This document shows, one piece after another, positions 1 through 7,739 of a stretch of 64,000 bases of DNA (position 1 is the first letter of the stretch; every line of letters begins with the position of its first letter). The DNA is from UBA11574 sp963752565 (GTDB lineage: Bacteria; Desulfobacterota; Desulfobacteria; Desulfobacterales; UBA11574). The position numbers were made by a program, and so were the translations under genes. Below the pieces are notes generated by a model. That model saw only the letters and a list, made by a program, of their open reading frames with translations. It did no database searches and was not told where the DNA came from. The stretch is taken from NCBI GenBank assembly GCA_963752565.1, contig CAVVZC010000017.1:164692-228691 (forward strand). The letters run 5' to 3'.

Positions 1-40
1 TGAAAAACGCTATTTTTTGAAAAACGATCTGTTTTTTGAA
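1..40. repeat. short A/T-rich tandem repeat
   Basis: Two imperfect copies of a roughly 20-base unit built from GAAAAACG followed by TTTTTTGAA. It lies just downstream of the stop codon of the minus-strand DUF354 gene. No function can be assigned, and the window edge may cut it. Confidence 0.35.
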
Positions 41-53
41 TACTCTGATTCCG

Positions 54-1106
54 TTAGAAATGCAATTTCTCACAGAGTGTTCGCCACTGCCAGTCAACCA
101 TATTGATTTTGTCTTCGAGCATTTTCTTTCGCCGGGTCTGCATCTGGCCCTTGACATTTTCAAGATTTGAAAGCCATTCTTGAGTTGTAGTAATCAACAT
201 GTCAGCTTTACTAGGCAAGAAACCTTTGGTTAAACCATATTTATTCTCAAGTTCTTCAAGGCAGGTTATTCGTCCGACAAATGTGTTACAACGCATACAG
301 GGAACACCCAGCATTGATGCCTCAATGGTTACAGTCTGGCTGTCTCCAATGTACATTGAGGCAAAAGCAAGAACATCATGTAGTTTTTCAGGAGGAAGTG
401 GAAACTGATATTTTTTAAACTCATCGCGCAGCTGTCCTTCTGTGGTTATCAACACTTTACCATGGTTGGAAAGGATGTTTACCAGTGTTCGAGCCGCTTC
501 AAGCGGCAATCCACTGGCAAGCATGTCATGATGTGCCTTAAGTGAAACAAATCGAATGATATAATACGGCTTATCGATATCCAATCCTATTGAACGGGGC
601 ACCGAAGGATCAGGTATAAAATGATCCGGATGAAGATAGGCTAATTCATGGTATCCGGAATACATTAAATGTTTTTCGCCATAGTTTTCATGTCTTAAAC
701 AATCCGGCGTGACCACATAGTTGCATGTCGGATAAGCAACGTATGCAAACATGGGAACAATATGAGCATCATCTTCCACGAAAACAAAAGATGGGCGATT
801 GATTATTCTGCCGACAATTCCGATGCTCATTGAGCTTCCAAGTAAGGCGTCCGGTTTAAACTTGCACGCTACACGTAACAGTTTGGCTGTCCGTTGCAAG
901 AATTCCCAGCAACCGGCAATGATATTACCCGAATAAGCACGGCTTAGAACAATCTGGGGAATATGGTACGCCTTGCACAAATCGACGGTTACATCCTTAA
1001 TCCGTGTGGCTGCTAAAACTTCTCCTCCTTCGCTCGTCACTTTCTTGATGAGGTTGCGAAAAAGATGAACATGCGCCGGATGTCCAAAATCAAAAAGTAA
1101 TTTCAT
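54..1106 (-). CDS. DUF354 family protein (glycosyltransferase-like)
   Basis: A 350-residue protein that matches the DUF354 family along its length. The N-terminus carries the family hallmark FDFGHPAHVHLFRN (residues 5-18), and a C-terminal segment around residues 254-269 (GDSQTVTIEASMLGVP) resembles the donor-site loop of GT-B-fold glycosyltransferases. DUF354 proteins usually occur in surface-polysaccharide loci, but their reaction is not established, so a sugar-transfer role is inference. The start overlaps the end of the upstream glycosyltransferase by 17 bases, which indicates translational coupling in one minus-strand operon. No signal peptide or membrane segment is visible, so it is probably cytoplasmic. 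Confidence 0.85.
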   Translation of the reverse strand: MKLLFDFGHPAHVHLFRNLIKKVTSEGGEVLAATRIKDVTVDLCKAYHIPQIVLSRAYSGNIIAGCWEFLQRTAKLLRVACKFKPDALLGSSMSIGIVGRIINRPSFVFVEDDAHIVPMFAYVAYPTCNYVVTPDCLRHENYGEKHLMYSGYHELAYLHPDHFIPDPSVPRSIGLDIDKPYYIIRFVSLKAHHDMLASGLPLEAARTLVNILSNHGKVLITTEGQLRDEFKKYQFPLPPEKLHDVLAFASMYIGDSQTVTIEASMLGVPCMRCNTFVGRITCLEELENKYGLTKGFLPSKADMLITTTQEWLSNLENVKGQMQTRRKKMLEDKINMVDWQWRTLCEKLHF

Positions 1107-1527
1107 TCGTAATTGCAGTATGATTGAGCAAGTTTCTTTTTTGATGGAATAAATTTTCGACTATATTCAGCAGTATTTCTTCATTTTTTTCTGCACAAAG
1201 ATGACCGGCTGCAATGTGAGAATTCATTTTATATTTAACAATATCGTCCGTTGAAAGAGAATTCAACTTCGTTGCCATCGATTCTATGGTAAAATCTTCA
1301 CTGACAATCCCACAATTATATTCATTCACAATTTTAGACATTTCTGGTGAAGGCCATATGGCAATTGCTAATCGAGCTTGTATATATTCGAAAAGTTTAT
1401 TTGGAAGTGCCATACGATAGCTGAAGGATATCGGAGATAAAAGAAAAAGTCCAATATCATAATCATTAGTTTTTTTTGGGATGTCAAGCATTGGTACAGG
1501 ATCGAGGAATGATATCCGGGGATGCAT
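1090..1527 (-). CDS. glycosyltransferase family 4-like, C-terminal part (frameshifted)
   Basis: This 145-residue frame holds the donor-binding half of a GT-B glycosyltransferase. Residues near FLDPVPMLDIPKKTNDYDIG and LPNKLFEYIQARLAIAIWPS correspond to the usual GPVP...DIGL and KLFEYMAAGLPVI regions. It continues the protein begun at 2260: deleting one base from the T4 run at 1527-1530 (A4 in the coding strand) joins the two frames smoothly. It overlaps the start of the DUF354 gene by 17 bases. The part is clearly homologous to the remnant at 2269-2504. It is either half of a real gene split by a base-calling error or a recent pseudogene; translation from an internal ATG alone is unlikely to give an active enzyme. 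Confidence 0.7.
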   Translation of the reverse strand: MHPRISFLDPVPMLDIPKKTNDYDIGLFLLSPISFSYRMALPNKLFEYIQARLAIAIWPSPEMSKIVNEYNCGIVSEDFTIESMATKLNSLSTDDIVKYKMNSHIAAGHLCAEKNEEILLNIVENLFHQKRNLLNHTAITNEITF

Positions 1528-2260
1528 TTTCCCTAAATCGATATAATTTACGAAAATATCGGGGGCTGTTCTTTATGAGCATAAGATCAAGATGAAAGCG
1601 GTGATCGAGATGATCCATCAATAAAATCATATCCTCTGTTTTTCGAGATGGATGCGCAGCGCCATGATATATCATCTTGATTCGATTTTCATCGGGTGAC
1701 TTTGGTTTCAAATCAGAATAAAAGGGAGCATTCGTGATGATTTCGCAGTGCACCCCATAATCCTTTTCATATTCTTTGGCCAAACCGTCACAAACTGTTA
1801 TAATGGCATCTGCCCGTTTAAGATAACGTTTGCATAAGCAATTCCATAAGTGAGATAAAAAGTATTTTTGTATCCATACATCCTCGTATTCTCGAGGCGT
1901 GTATTCGTGAGCATCGAGAAGTACTTTTGCACCGTAGTTTTTGGCAAGAATAAGTGAAATTGGAAGGGTGAAAGGGTCATGAGCAATGATAATGTCGAAC
2001 TTTTGTTTATTTAAACGATTTAAAGAGGCAAGGGCTCTATTAACTAAAGGAAGATTCCATAAAAACTTATCTATAAGGCCGTATTTTGAAATCGGTATTT
2101 TGATATTAAAATACCTGTGTTTATTCAAACTGGTTGGTTTATCGAAACCAGCAGAAAAAACATTATATAAATGTTTGAGGAAAATGAGTTGACGATGAAC
2201 TCTGGGCTGTCGCGATAGGTTTGAAAATTTAATTATTAATATATTTTTCTTTGATGTCAT
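1484..2260 (-). CDS. glycosyltransferase family 4-like, N-terminal part (frameshifted)
   Basis: A 258-residue frame with the acceptor-side half of a GT-B glycosyltransferase. The order of elements is typical of group 1/GT4 enzymes: ILIIKFSNLSRQPRVHRQ at the N-terminus, DIIIAHDPFTLPISLILAK and VLLDAHEYTPREYED in the middle, then RADAIITVCDGLAKEYEKDY and a C-terminal MIYHGAAHPSRKTEDMI that opens the second domain. The last 10-15 residues are out of frame; the true continuation is the 1090-1527 frame after loss of one base near 1527-1530. Together the halves would make about 385 residues, normal for this family. The sugar and acceptor cannot be read from sequence. It sits in a minus-strand polysaccharide operon. 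Confidence 0.75.
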   Translation of the reverse strand: MTSKKNILIIKFSNLSRQPRVHRQLIFLKHLYNVFSAGFDKPTSLNKHRYFNIKIPISKYGLIDKFLWNLPLVNRALASLNRLNKQKFDIIIAHDPFTLPISLILAKNYGAKVLLDAHEYTPREYEDVWIQKYFLSHLWNCLCKRYLKRADAIITVCDGLAKEYEKDYGVHCEIITNAPFYSDLKPKSPDENRIKMIYHGAAHPSRKTEDMILLMDHLDHRFHLDLMLIKNSPRYFRKLYRFRENASPDIIPRSCTNA

Positions 2261-2268
2261 TGTAATTA

Positions 2269-2504
2269 TTAATATAGAAGTTTGTTTACGATTGACAAGA
2301 ATTTCTCGTGATTTTTTTCAGCACAAAGAAGATCTGCGGCTTTATGTGAATTTTGTTTATATTTCATAATGTCTTCTGCAGACAAAGAGTTTAATTTAAT
2401 TGCGATAGACTCGATTGTAAAATCTTCTGATGCAATACCGCATTTCATGTTCATCAACAATTCTCGCCATTTCTGGTGTGTGATGGCCATATTGCTATAG
2501 CAAG
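2269..2504 (-). pseudogene. glycosyltransferase C-terminal remnant (decayed duplicate)
   Basis: Only the tail of a glycosyltransferase is present, beginning at LAIAIWPS. It closely matches the C-terminus of the neighbouring gene at 1090-1527: compare CGIASEDFTIES here with CGIVSEDFTIES there, and LCAEKN in both. Restoring homology needs removal of a four-base CACA insertion near 2476-2481 and of one base in a T3 run at 2443-2445. The head of the gene is missing and an IS3-type orfA fragment takes its place. The stop lies 8 bases before the intact-head copy, so this was probably one of two tandem paralogues that lost its front to an IS-associated rearrangement. Confidence 0.75.
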
Positions 2505-2659
2505 TCTTCCTTGGATAAACTAACCTCGGCCTCTCGTAGCATACGTATTATTTTTTCAGGGGCAAATCGCTTTCGTCTCATCCTGACCTCCTTCGTTTGA
2601 TCTCAGTTCTTAACATAATTCTAACTTAAAAACTGGACCAATTTTTGGGGGTCAGGTCA
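2495..2659 (-). mobile_element. IS3-family left-end remnant with start of orfA
   Basis: The minus strand reads TGACCTGACCCCCAAAAAT at 2659-2641, which looks like an IS3-type terminal inverted repeat. It is followed by a good ribosome binding site (AAGGAGGT) and an ATG at 2581. The first 25 or so codons (MRRKRFAPEKIIRMLREAE...) match the N-terminus of IS3-family OrfA transposases of the IS51/IS407 type. The frame then runs into glycosyltransferase sequence near 2505 and stops at 2495. The rest of orfA, all of orfB and the right end are absent, so the element is dead. Confidence 0.8.
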
Positions 2660-2842
2660 TAAGTCTAAACAGGTTTCAACATCAGTGTATTGTTTTTTGA
2701 ACTGGTTAACGATGTTTTCGTTCTTATCGCATATGAGTTTTAAAACACCCAACTGGTAGAAATTGCGCACGAGATTTTTACCCCAATATCCGGATCCAAT
2801 AACTGCTATGGATGTAACTTTTTTTGTATCTATGTCGGTCAT
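2657..2842 (-). pseudogene. Gfo/Idh/MocA family oxidoreductase, N-terminal fragment
   Basis: Sixty-one residues of an NAD(P)-dependent sugar dehydrogenase of the Gfo/Idh/MocA type. The Rossmann motif GSGYWGKN occupies residues 16-23, preceded by a beta strand (IAVI), and a ribosome binding site GGAGAA precedes the ATG. The reading frame ends exactly where the IS3-type end begins, so about 250-290 residues are missing and not found elsewhere in the window. Relatives in polysaccharide loci oxidise UDP-sugars at C3, which fits the neighbouring glycosyltransferases. That specific role is inference; the fragment itself should be inactive. Confidence 0.8.
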
Positions 2843-2859
2843 ATCATGTTCTCCGATTT

Positions 2860-3013
2860 GAGACCTTTACAAAACACTCCCTTTTGTCCAATCCCTTGTC
2901 GGCTCAAATTTTAATCCTCGAAATACTCAATGCGTTAAATTTACGTTCCCCCGGATCAAGGTCGGGATCTTCAACTTGGCCTTGAACAAAATTGAACATT
3001 TTTCAAAGATCTC
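2860..3013 (-). repeat. dispersed intergenic palindromic element, copy 1
   Basis: A 154-bp element bounded by GAGACCTTTACAAAA and TTTTTCAAAGATCTC, imperfect 15-base terminal inverted repeats. The interior carries the family core, read here as TTTTAATCCTCGAAATACTC, and the half CTTGGCCTTGAACAAAATTG. The same interior recurs at 41876-42017, 46557-46744, 56287-56428 and 59525-59701. It lies between the oxidoreductase fragment and the regulator gene. From 3014 to 3199 I see only A/T-rich sequence with no gene. Confidence 0.75.
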
Positions 3014-3199
3014 GTGTTTTATGGTATTTGTTATAGGTTTCGTTTCTACATCCGGTATCGTGATAAGACAAATTTAAAGCTCCGCCGCTTCAGTTATAGT
3101 ATTTAAAAATTCATAACTAACTTAATATATTATATTAATATTATTAATAACGATAGCAAAAAAGGACAAAAGTCTTCTATTTTATTTTCGCTTCCCAGA

Positions 3200-3727
3200 T
3201 TAATATGTTGGGACAACGTCTTTTAGTTTGGGTTCGAACTCTTTGTATTCTTCCCGGCTCAGGACCAGGGAACGAATTTTACGTTTAATATATCGTTCAG
3301 TTTTTCTGCTCAAATCATTTAAATGATATTGGTCAATATCGCCAACCACTAAAAGATCGATAATGCCTGTGTCTTTACCTTCAGCATAGTCGTCCAGGAG
3401 GTATGCTTTTTCAAGGTCGCCGAGCCGGGCGACAATGCCGTCGATAACCTGATCGATACCCATTACTTTAATGACCATGGATTTTAGTTCGGGAAATAAC
3501 GGATGGTCCTGATTTGCCTTATAAAAGACCTGCCGGCCACTTTTTTGAGACGTGAGGAGTTCGGTTCTGGTCAGCTGGTTGAGTTCTTCTCGCACCGAGT
3601 TCGTAGACACATTAAACTCTTTAGCCAGTTCACGGAGGTATGACCGCGTACTTGGATTAAAGAAAAAACGGACAAGCAGTTTGATACGGGTTTTTGAAGA
3701 AATAAGTCCTGTGAATAAATTTTCCAT
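3200..3727 (-). CDS. winged-helix regulator with MNT-like nucleotidyltransferase domain
   Basis: A 175-residue protein. Residues 1-75 form an ArsR/MarR-like winged helix (RSYLRELAKEFNVSTNSVREELNQL is the helix-turn-helix, followed by the wing SGRQVFYKANQ). Residues 95-170 resemble a minimal nucleotidyltransferase fold (IIDLLVVGDID, then a helix and a strand rich in Lys and Arg). Such fusions are frequent beside polysaccharide loci in deltaproteobacteria and are thought to control them, but no target is proven. A strong sigma70-type promoter and a perfect inverted repeat overlapping its -10 box lie just upstream, suggesting autoregulation. The ATG has a clear AAAGGA ribosome binding site. Confidence 0.8.
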   Translation of the reverse strand: MENLFTGLISSKTRIKLLVRFFFNPSTRSYLRELAKEFNVSTNSVREELNQLTRTELLTSQKSGRQVFYKANQDHPLFPELKSMVIKVMGIDQVIDGIVARLGDLEKAYLLDDYAEGKDTGIIDLLVVGDIDQYHLNDLSRKTERYIKRKIRSLVLSREEYKEFEPKLKDVVPTY

Positions 3728-3740
3728 AATGCATTCCTTT

Positions 3741-3761
3741 ATGAGTAGATATTCTACTCAT
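3741..3761. promoter_or_regulatory. operator-like inverted repeat
   Basis: ATGAGTAGA and TCTACTCAT are perfect 9-base complementary arms separated by three bases. The repeat starts 13 bases upstream of the regulator ATG and covers the predicted -10 box. The position is that of an autorepressor site; binding by the adjacent winged-helix protein is inference. Confidence 0.65.
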
Positions 3762-3779
3762 ATTAACAAATTTTGTCAA
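3751..3779 (-). promoter_or_regulatory. sigma70-type promoter of the winged-helix regulator
   Basis: On the minus strand TTGACA (3779-3774) is followed by a 17-base spacer and TAGAAT (3756-3751). Both boxes and the spacing are close to consensus. The -10 box lies inside the inverted repeat at 3741-3761. Confidence 0.7.
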
Positions 3780-3967
3780 TTCATTTTTTTATAAAAAGTT
3801 TAATTGGCAATGAATATCGAATTATGCTATCTATTTTTGAGAATTTGAGAGTTCTATTTGGCGATTGCATCCATATGTTTTTACCTTTAATAAATTTTCC
3901 GGCTTGCTGCGCTTTATTGGATTTGCCGTAAATTAGGATACAAACTTTGAATTTTTATTCTTAAATC

Positions 3968-4681
3968 ATGACAAAAATCACGCCAGAAATTCACGATACC
4001 TACATAAAAGCCTTGATGGACATCAGTCGAGCCATTACATCGGATCAGTATCTGGAGGATATTCTCAAGCTGATTGTAATGGTTACGGCCAAAGTTACCG
4101 GGGTTGACATTTGTTCCTTGTGGCTCATTGACGAGACAGAGACGCCGAATAAAATTCGCCTCAAAGCTACTCAAGCCATTGATCCTGATTATGTGAAAGA
4201 TCGATCGCTAAACATGGATGAGGGTGTTGTGGGCTTTGTGGTCACCCACAAACAGCCGCTGATTATTAAAGATGTTTTGAAAGAACCCCGATTCAAAGAA
4301 AAAGAGATGGCCAAAAAACTTGGGCTGGTATCCATGGTGGGGGTACCGCTTCAGGTTCAGGATGAAAAAGTAATTGGGGTGCTCAATTGTTTTACGGCCA
4401 AACCTCATGATTTTTCTGAAACCGAGGTAAACCTGATAAAGACGGTCGCCAATCAGGCTGCCGCAGCCATCATTAACACAGAGCTGATGGTCAAAACCAA
4501 GGTTATCCAGGAAGAACTCGAGACCCGGAAGCTTGTGGAACGAGCCAAAGAGGTTCTGATGCGCCGTCGAAAAATGGACGGAAACAGTGCATTTCGATGG
4601 ATTCAAAAACGAAGCATGGACTCACGAAAGTCCATGCGGCATGTGGCGGATGCGATTTTACTTTCCGAAGAGTTTGAATAG
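3968..4681 (+). CDS. GAF and ANTAR domain protein
   Basis: A 237-residue signalling protein. Residues 12-170 form a GAF domain (TGVDICSLWLIDE, LNMDEGVVGFVVTHKQPLII, LGLVSMVGVPLQV and VIGVLNCF are its typical strands). Residues 175-235 form an ANTAR domain, the RNA-binding antiterminator module (LVERAKEVLMRRRKMDGNSAFRWIQKRSMDSRKSM). ANTAR proteins bind paired stem-loops in leader RNAs to prevent termination; here a small ligand sensed by GAF would switch that activity. The RNA target is not evident nearby. The gene is monocistronic and converges on the YihY gene. No strong ribosome binding site precedes the ATG. Confidence 0.85.
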   Translation: MTKITPEIHDTYIKALMDISRAITSDQYLEDILKLIVMVTAKVTGVDICSLWLIDETETPNKIRLKATQAIDPDYVKDRSLNMDEGVVGFVVTHKQPLIIKDVLKEPRFKEKEMAKKLGLVSMVGVPLQVQDEKVIGVLNCFTAKPHDFSETEVNLIKTVANQAAAAIINTELMVKTKVIQEELETRKLVERAKEVLMRRRKMDGNSAFRWIQKRSMDSRKSMRHVADAILLSEEFE

Positions 4682-4710
4682 GCGCTTAAGTCTAAAGCTC
4701 AAGTTAAATA

Positions 4711-4788
4711 GGACACAGATTTCCGCAGATATACACAGATAATATTCATAAATATGAAGATCTTAATAATCTGTATTTATCTGTGTCC
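4711..4788. repeat. palindromic ACACAGAT-type intergenic repeat
   Basis: GGACACAGAT at the left pairs with ATCTGTGTCC at the right, with further partial pairing inside. It sits between two convergent genes, so it could act as a bidirectional transcription end. Related bases (ATCTGTGTACATCTGTGAAAA) occur near 8551-8580. Confidence 0.5.
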
Positions 4789-4815
4789 AAAAAAGGAAAT
4801 TCCTATAATATTGAA

Positions 4816-6156
4816 TTAAATATCTTTTAAAAGACGGTTTGCAGGCGATTTCTCAAATTCATCATTCATCGTTTTTAGCGCTTTCGATAAAGACGTTAAT
4901 TCAGCCGTCTGTGCAATGGGGATGTTATTGACACCTTTTTGCTCCATCGCTTCGATAACAGATTTTATGGTAATAAGATTGATGCTTCGAGCCGGCTGAT
5001 AGAACACTTCTTTGTTGTTATCTTTGCGTTCTGTATTGGACAACACTTCGATTTCAACCAATTCGTCGAGTATCTGTTGTACCAGACGAATCGGAATCTC
5101 ATGGGTTTGCGATATATTAGAAGCTGTCAAAGGCATCTCTCCTTTTGAAAAAGTAGATATGATGAGATGGGTAATGTGAAGGGAAAGTAATTTTTTAAAT
5201 GCCGGGCTAATTAAACGACGGTCTGGTTCAAAATCATAAGTGTCCACATATTGATACGCAAATGCTATCTCTGCCCCAAAAAGAACAATCATCCAACTCA
5301 ACTGAATCCATATTAAAAATAACGGAAGTGCTGCGAAACTCCCGTATATTGCATTATACCTTGCCATCCCCACCTGAAAGTCGACATAGGCCAACTGGAT
5401 AATCTGGAAAATTGTTCCGGCGATAACCCCGCCAATCAATCCCGAACTGAAATTAACCTTGGTGTTGGGCATTAGAATAAACATAAACACAAAAAGTGTC
5501 CATATCAAACAATACGGTGTTAATTTCAGCATAAAAAATATGGCCGGACTGAACATCCCTATCAGCGCTACTTTTTGGGTGATTACCGCAATCCTGGCGG
5601 TTATAAACACCGTAACACTGCTGGACAGGAAAAAGAGTATGGGAGAGATGAGCATAATAGAAAAATAGTCACTAAATTTTCTTCCATATGTTCGAGACTT
5701 TTTTACATCCCAGATATCATTGAACGAAAGCTCGATATGGCTTAAGAGTTTGATGACAGTCCATAAAAGGAATACGATACCGATGCCGGCGATCATGCCA
5801 CCCTTTGTATTTTCAAGAAGTGAATGAGCAAATGCAACGACACGATTCATTACTTCTTCCTGTCCGGAAAATTTTTCCAACAGCTGTTTTTCGAAAAACA
5901 TTTGAAACCCAAAACCTTTTGCAATTCCAAAGGCCATGGCGACGATGGGGACAATGGAGAGTATGGAATAAAAAGTAAGTGCGGAAGCACTTATCGGACA
6001 TTTATCTTTAGCAAATCCACGAGTCGCCAAAAGAAGAATTCGGAGTTGTTTAATAAAAAAATATCTTGTTCGAGAAGTATCTTTGACTCGAATCCTCCAT
6101 ATGTCGACCCTGATGAAATTGATTATTTTCGCTTTTAAAGCAAGAATATCCACCAT
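4816..6156 (-). CDS. YihY/BrkB family membrane protein with C-terminal winged helix
   Basis: A polytopic inner-membrane protein of the YihY (formerly RNase BN) family. After a basic N-terminus, residues from about 47 carry the family signature ISASALTFYSILSIVPIVAM, followed by about six hydrophobic segments and the conserved NAIYGSFAALPLFLIWIQLSW. The C-terminal 120 residues resemble a winged helix (LTASNISQTHEIPIRLVQQILDELVEIEVL), as in many deltaproteobacterial members. I place the start at the ATG at 6156 because GGAGG lies 8-10 bases upstream; a longer frame to 6225 lacks a site. Its function is unknown; the old RNase assignment in E. coli is not valid. Confidence 0.8.
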   Translation of the reverse strand: MVDILALKAKIINFIRVDIWRIRVKDTSRTRYFFIKQLRILLLATRGFAKDKCPISASALTFYSILSIVPIVAMAFGIAKGFGFQMFFEKQLLEKFSGQEEVMNRVVAFAHSLLENTKGGMIAGIGIVFLLWTVIKLLSHIELSFNDIWDVKKSRTYGRKFSDYFSIMLISPILFFLSSSVTVFITARIAVITQKVALIGMFSPAIFFMLKLTPYCLIWTLFVFMFILMPNTKVNFSSGLIGGVIAGTIFQIIQLAYVDFQVGMARYNAIYGSFAALPLFLIWIQLSWMIVLFGAEIAFAYQYVDTYDFEPDRRLISPAFKKLLSLHITHLIISTFSKGEMPLTASNISQTHEIPIRLVQQILDELVEIEVLSNTERKDNNKEVFYQPARSINLITIKSVIEAMEQKGVNNIPIAQTAELTSLSKALKTMNDEFEKSPANRLLKDI

Positions 6157-6372
6157 TGATATTATCCTCCGCTTTGTATTCCCTAAAAACTGCATGAAAA
6201 TTTTTAAAAAGGAAAATATAAACAATATTTATAAACAGATAAATCCGATTTCGAGGTATATTCGGATGCACTTTATTGCTATGTATCGACTTTTAAGTAT
6301 TTTTCAAAATTTTCATGCAGATTTTAGGTGTGCGATAATTCTTATGGTTTTACTGTTTTTACGCACCAAAAG

Positions 6373-7098
6373 TTATAAAAGACGAACTGCATGTTCAGTG
6401 GGAAGACCGGCTGCTATAATTTTATCGATAACCGAAACAATATCATAAGGTATGAATTTTACCTCGATGTTATCGTTCAATGTATCCCAGATAACGTATT
6501 TTGCACAATTATTGCCGTCTCTTGGCTGTCCCACACTTCCGATATTGATGATATACTGACGATTTTTGTCAAGGCTGGTGATACTCTGAGTTAGCGGTAC
6601 GCGGGTAATAATTTGGCCGTTAAAGTCGATGATTTCAAGACGGTGTGTATGCCCTAAAAAACAGATTTTTTCTTTCATTTGTTTGAAAGTTAGCAGCAGT
6701 TCATCTTCTGAAACTTGAAAAAGATACATGGCTGCCGAATCAGGTGGGAAGCCGTGAACAAAACGGCATTCATAACGAATCAAGAACGGTTCTAATCCGG
6801 AAATGAAATTTATGGTTTCTTCAGATAGTAATTCGATTGTTTTTAGCAAGGATTTCCGGGCAAGGGGATTAAATAAAGATAGATAATTTTGATCGATTAC
6901 GGCCAGTTCGTGATTTCCCATAACCGTTGGAATATTATGGTCTTTGATCATGGAAACAACCTGCTCAGGATCAGGACCGTAACCGATGTTGTCGCCCAGA
7001 CAAATCGTATTGTCAATATTTGATTTCCCGATATCGATGAGTACCTGTTTGAACGCTTCCAGGTTAGCATGAATATCAGATATCACCGCCATTCTCAT
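6373..7098 (-). CDS. metallophosphoesterase family protein
   Basis: A 241-residue calcineurin-like phosphoesterase. The metal-binding motifs appear in order: SDIHANLEAF, GDNIGYGPDP, GNHELAV, then GHTHRLEI near residue 153. The C-terminal NIGSVGQPRDG is typical of the YfcE/MJ0936-like group. Members hydrolyse phosphodiesters or phosphomonoesters with two metal ions; the natural substrate is unknown. I choose the ATG at 7098, directly before RMAVISDIHAN, rather than the longer frame to 7164, because a GTAGGG site lies 8 bases ahead. A paralogue is at 44032-44787. From 6157 to 6372 I see only A/T-rich sequence. Confidence 0.85.
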   Translation of the reverse strand: MRMAVISDIHANLEAFKQVLIDIGKSNIDNTICLGDNIGYGPDPEQVVSMIKDHNIPTVMGNHELAVIDQNYLSLFNPLARKSLLKTIELLSEETINFISGLEPFLIRYECRFVHGFPPDSAAMYLFQVSEDELLLTFKQMKEKICFLGHTHRLEIIDFNGQIITRVPLTQSITSLDKNRQYIINIGSVGQPRDGNNCAKYVIWDTLNDNIEVKFIPYDIVSVIDKIIAAGLPTEHAVRLL

Positions 7099-7739
7099 GA
7101 CATAAGCCCTACCATTTTTATGACATTTTATCAATAAGATATATTCGTCCTGTATCCGCGTCATTACATCGTTGATTCAACCCTATCGTTGCATAAACAA
7201 CACATCAGATTATATGTCAAACGGCTTGGAGAAAGGCTTAGCGTTGATTGCCGTAACCTTCATAAGATCGAACCGTTGCTTGAATCCAATGAAAATACCT
7301 TTTTTGCTGTGTTGTTTACCTTTCAGGAAAGCCGATGATACCGCATCTCTTGCGTTATCAAAGCCTTGCGGTAGCCGACTACAGCTGCGGCCTTGATGCC
7401 TTGGACCTGCGGTATCCTCGACTTTTGCAACGTTAGGGTCAAATCCCATTGCCTATCATTCAAAACTATACATATTCTATACAATAATATTTACATTGAC
7501 ATTTACATTATGCTGTGTTAATCAGAAATATAGTAACCGTTTACAGGTCCAGGGTTCACGGTTCCAGGTTGAAGATTCCTATTTTTTAAAGAAGTTAAGA
7601 AAGTTAGAACGTAAGAAGGTTGGAAAGTCTGAGAAAAGCCGACCTTCTGATCTTCTCACTTCCCACCTTCTGTTCATATATTATAACCCTTGAACCCTGA
7701 ACCTTGAGCCTTTGAACCCGTGATAGGGAAATTTGTTCC
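7099..7739. other. 641-base gene-free region before lexA
   Basis: I find no convincing gene. About 7199-7455 holds repeat-like sequence rich in short palindromes (a block containing CTTGGACCTGCGGTATCCT resembles one near 61680-61715). From 7549 to 7707 the ends CCAGGGTTCACGGTTCCAGG and CCTTGAACCCTGAACCTTG are imperfect inverted repeats, with purine-rich GAAGGT-type sequence between them. The lexA promoter must lie here, but I cannot fix it. Confidence 0.5.
7330..7450. repeat. candidate dispersed palindromic repeat
   Basis: Alternating complementary blocks (GCCTTGCGGTAGCCGAC, CAGCTGCGGCC, CCTTGGACCTGCGGTATCC) give a multi-hairpin structure without coding character. The CCTTG-ACCTGCGG block recurs, inverted, around 61686-61701. 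Membership in one family is inference from that short match. Confidence 0.35.

Noticed and set aside
7210..7449. Minus-strand frame of 79 codons in the region before lexA
   Set aside because: The composition follows the palindromic repeat blocks, no ribosome binding site is evident, and the product has no recognisable features.
7727..7739. GGAAATTTGTTCC directly before the lexA ATG as a LexA box
   Set aside because: The half-sites are only four or five bases, and I found no similar site before the DUF72, ImuB-like, dnaE2, recB or uvrB genes.
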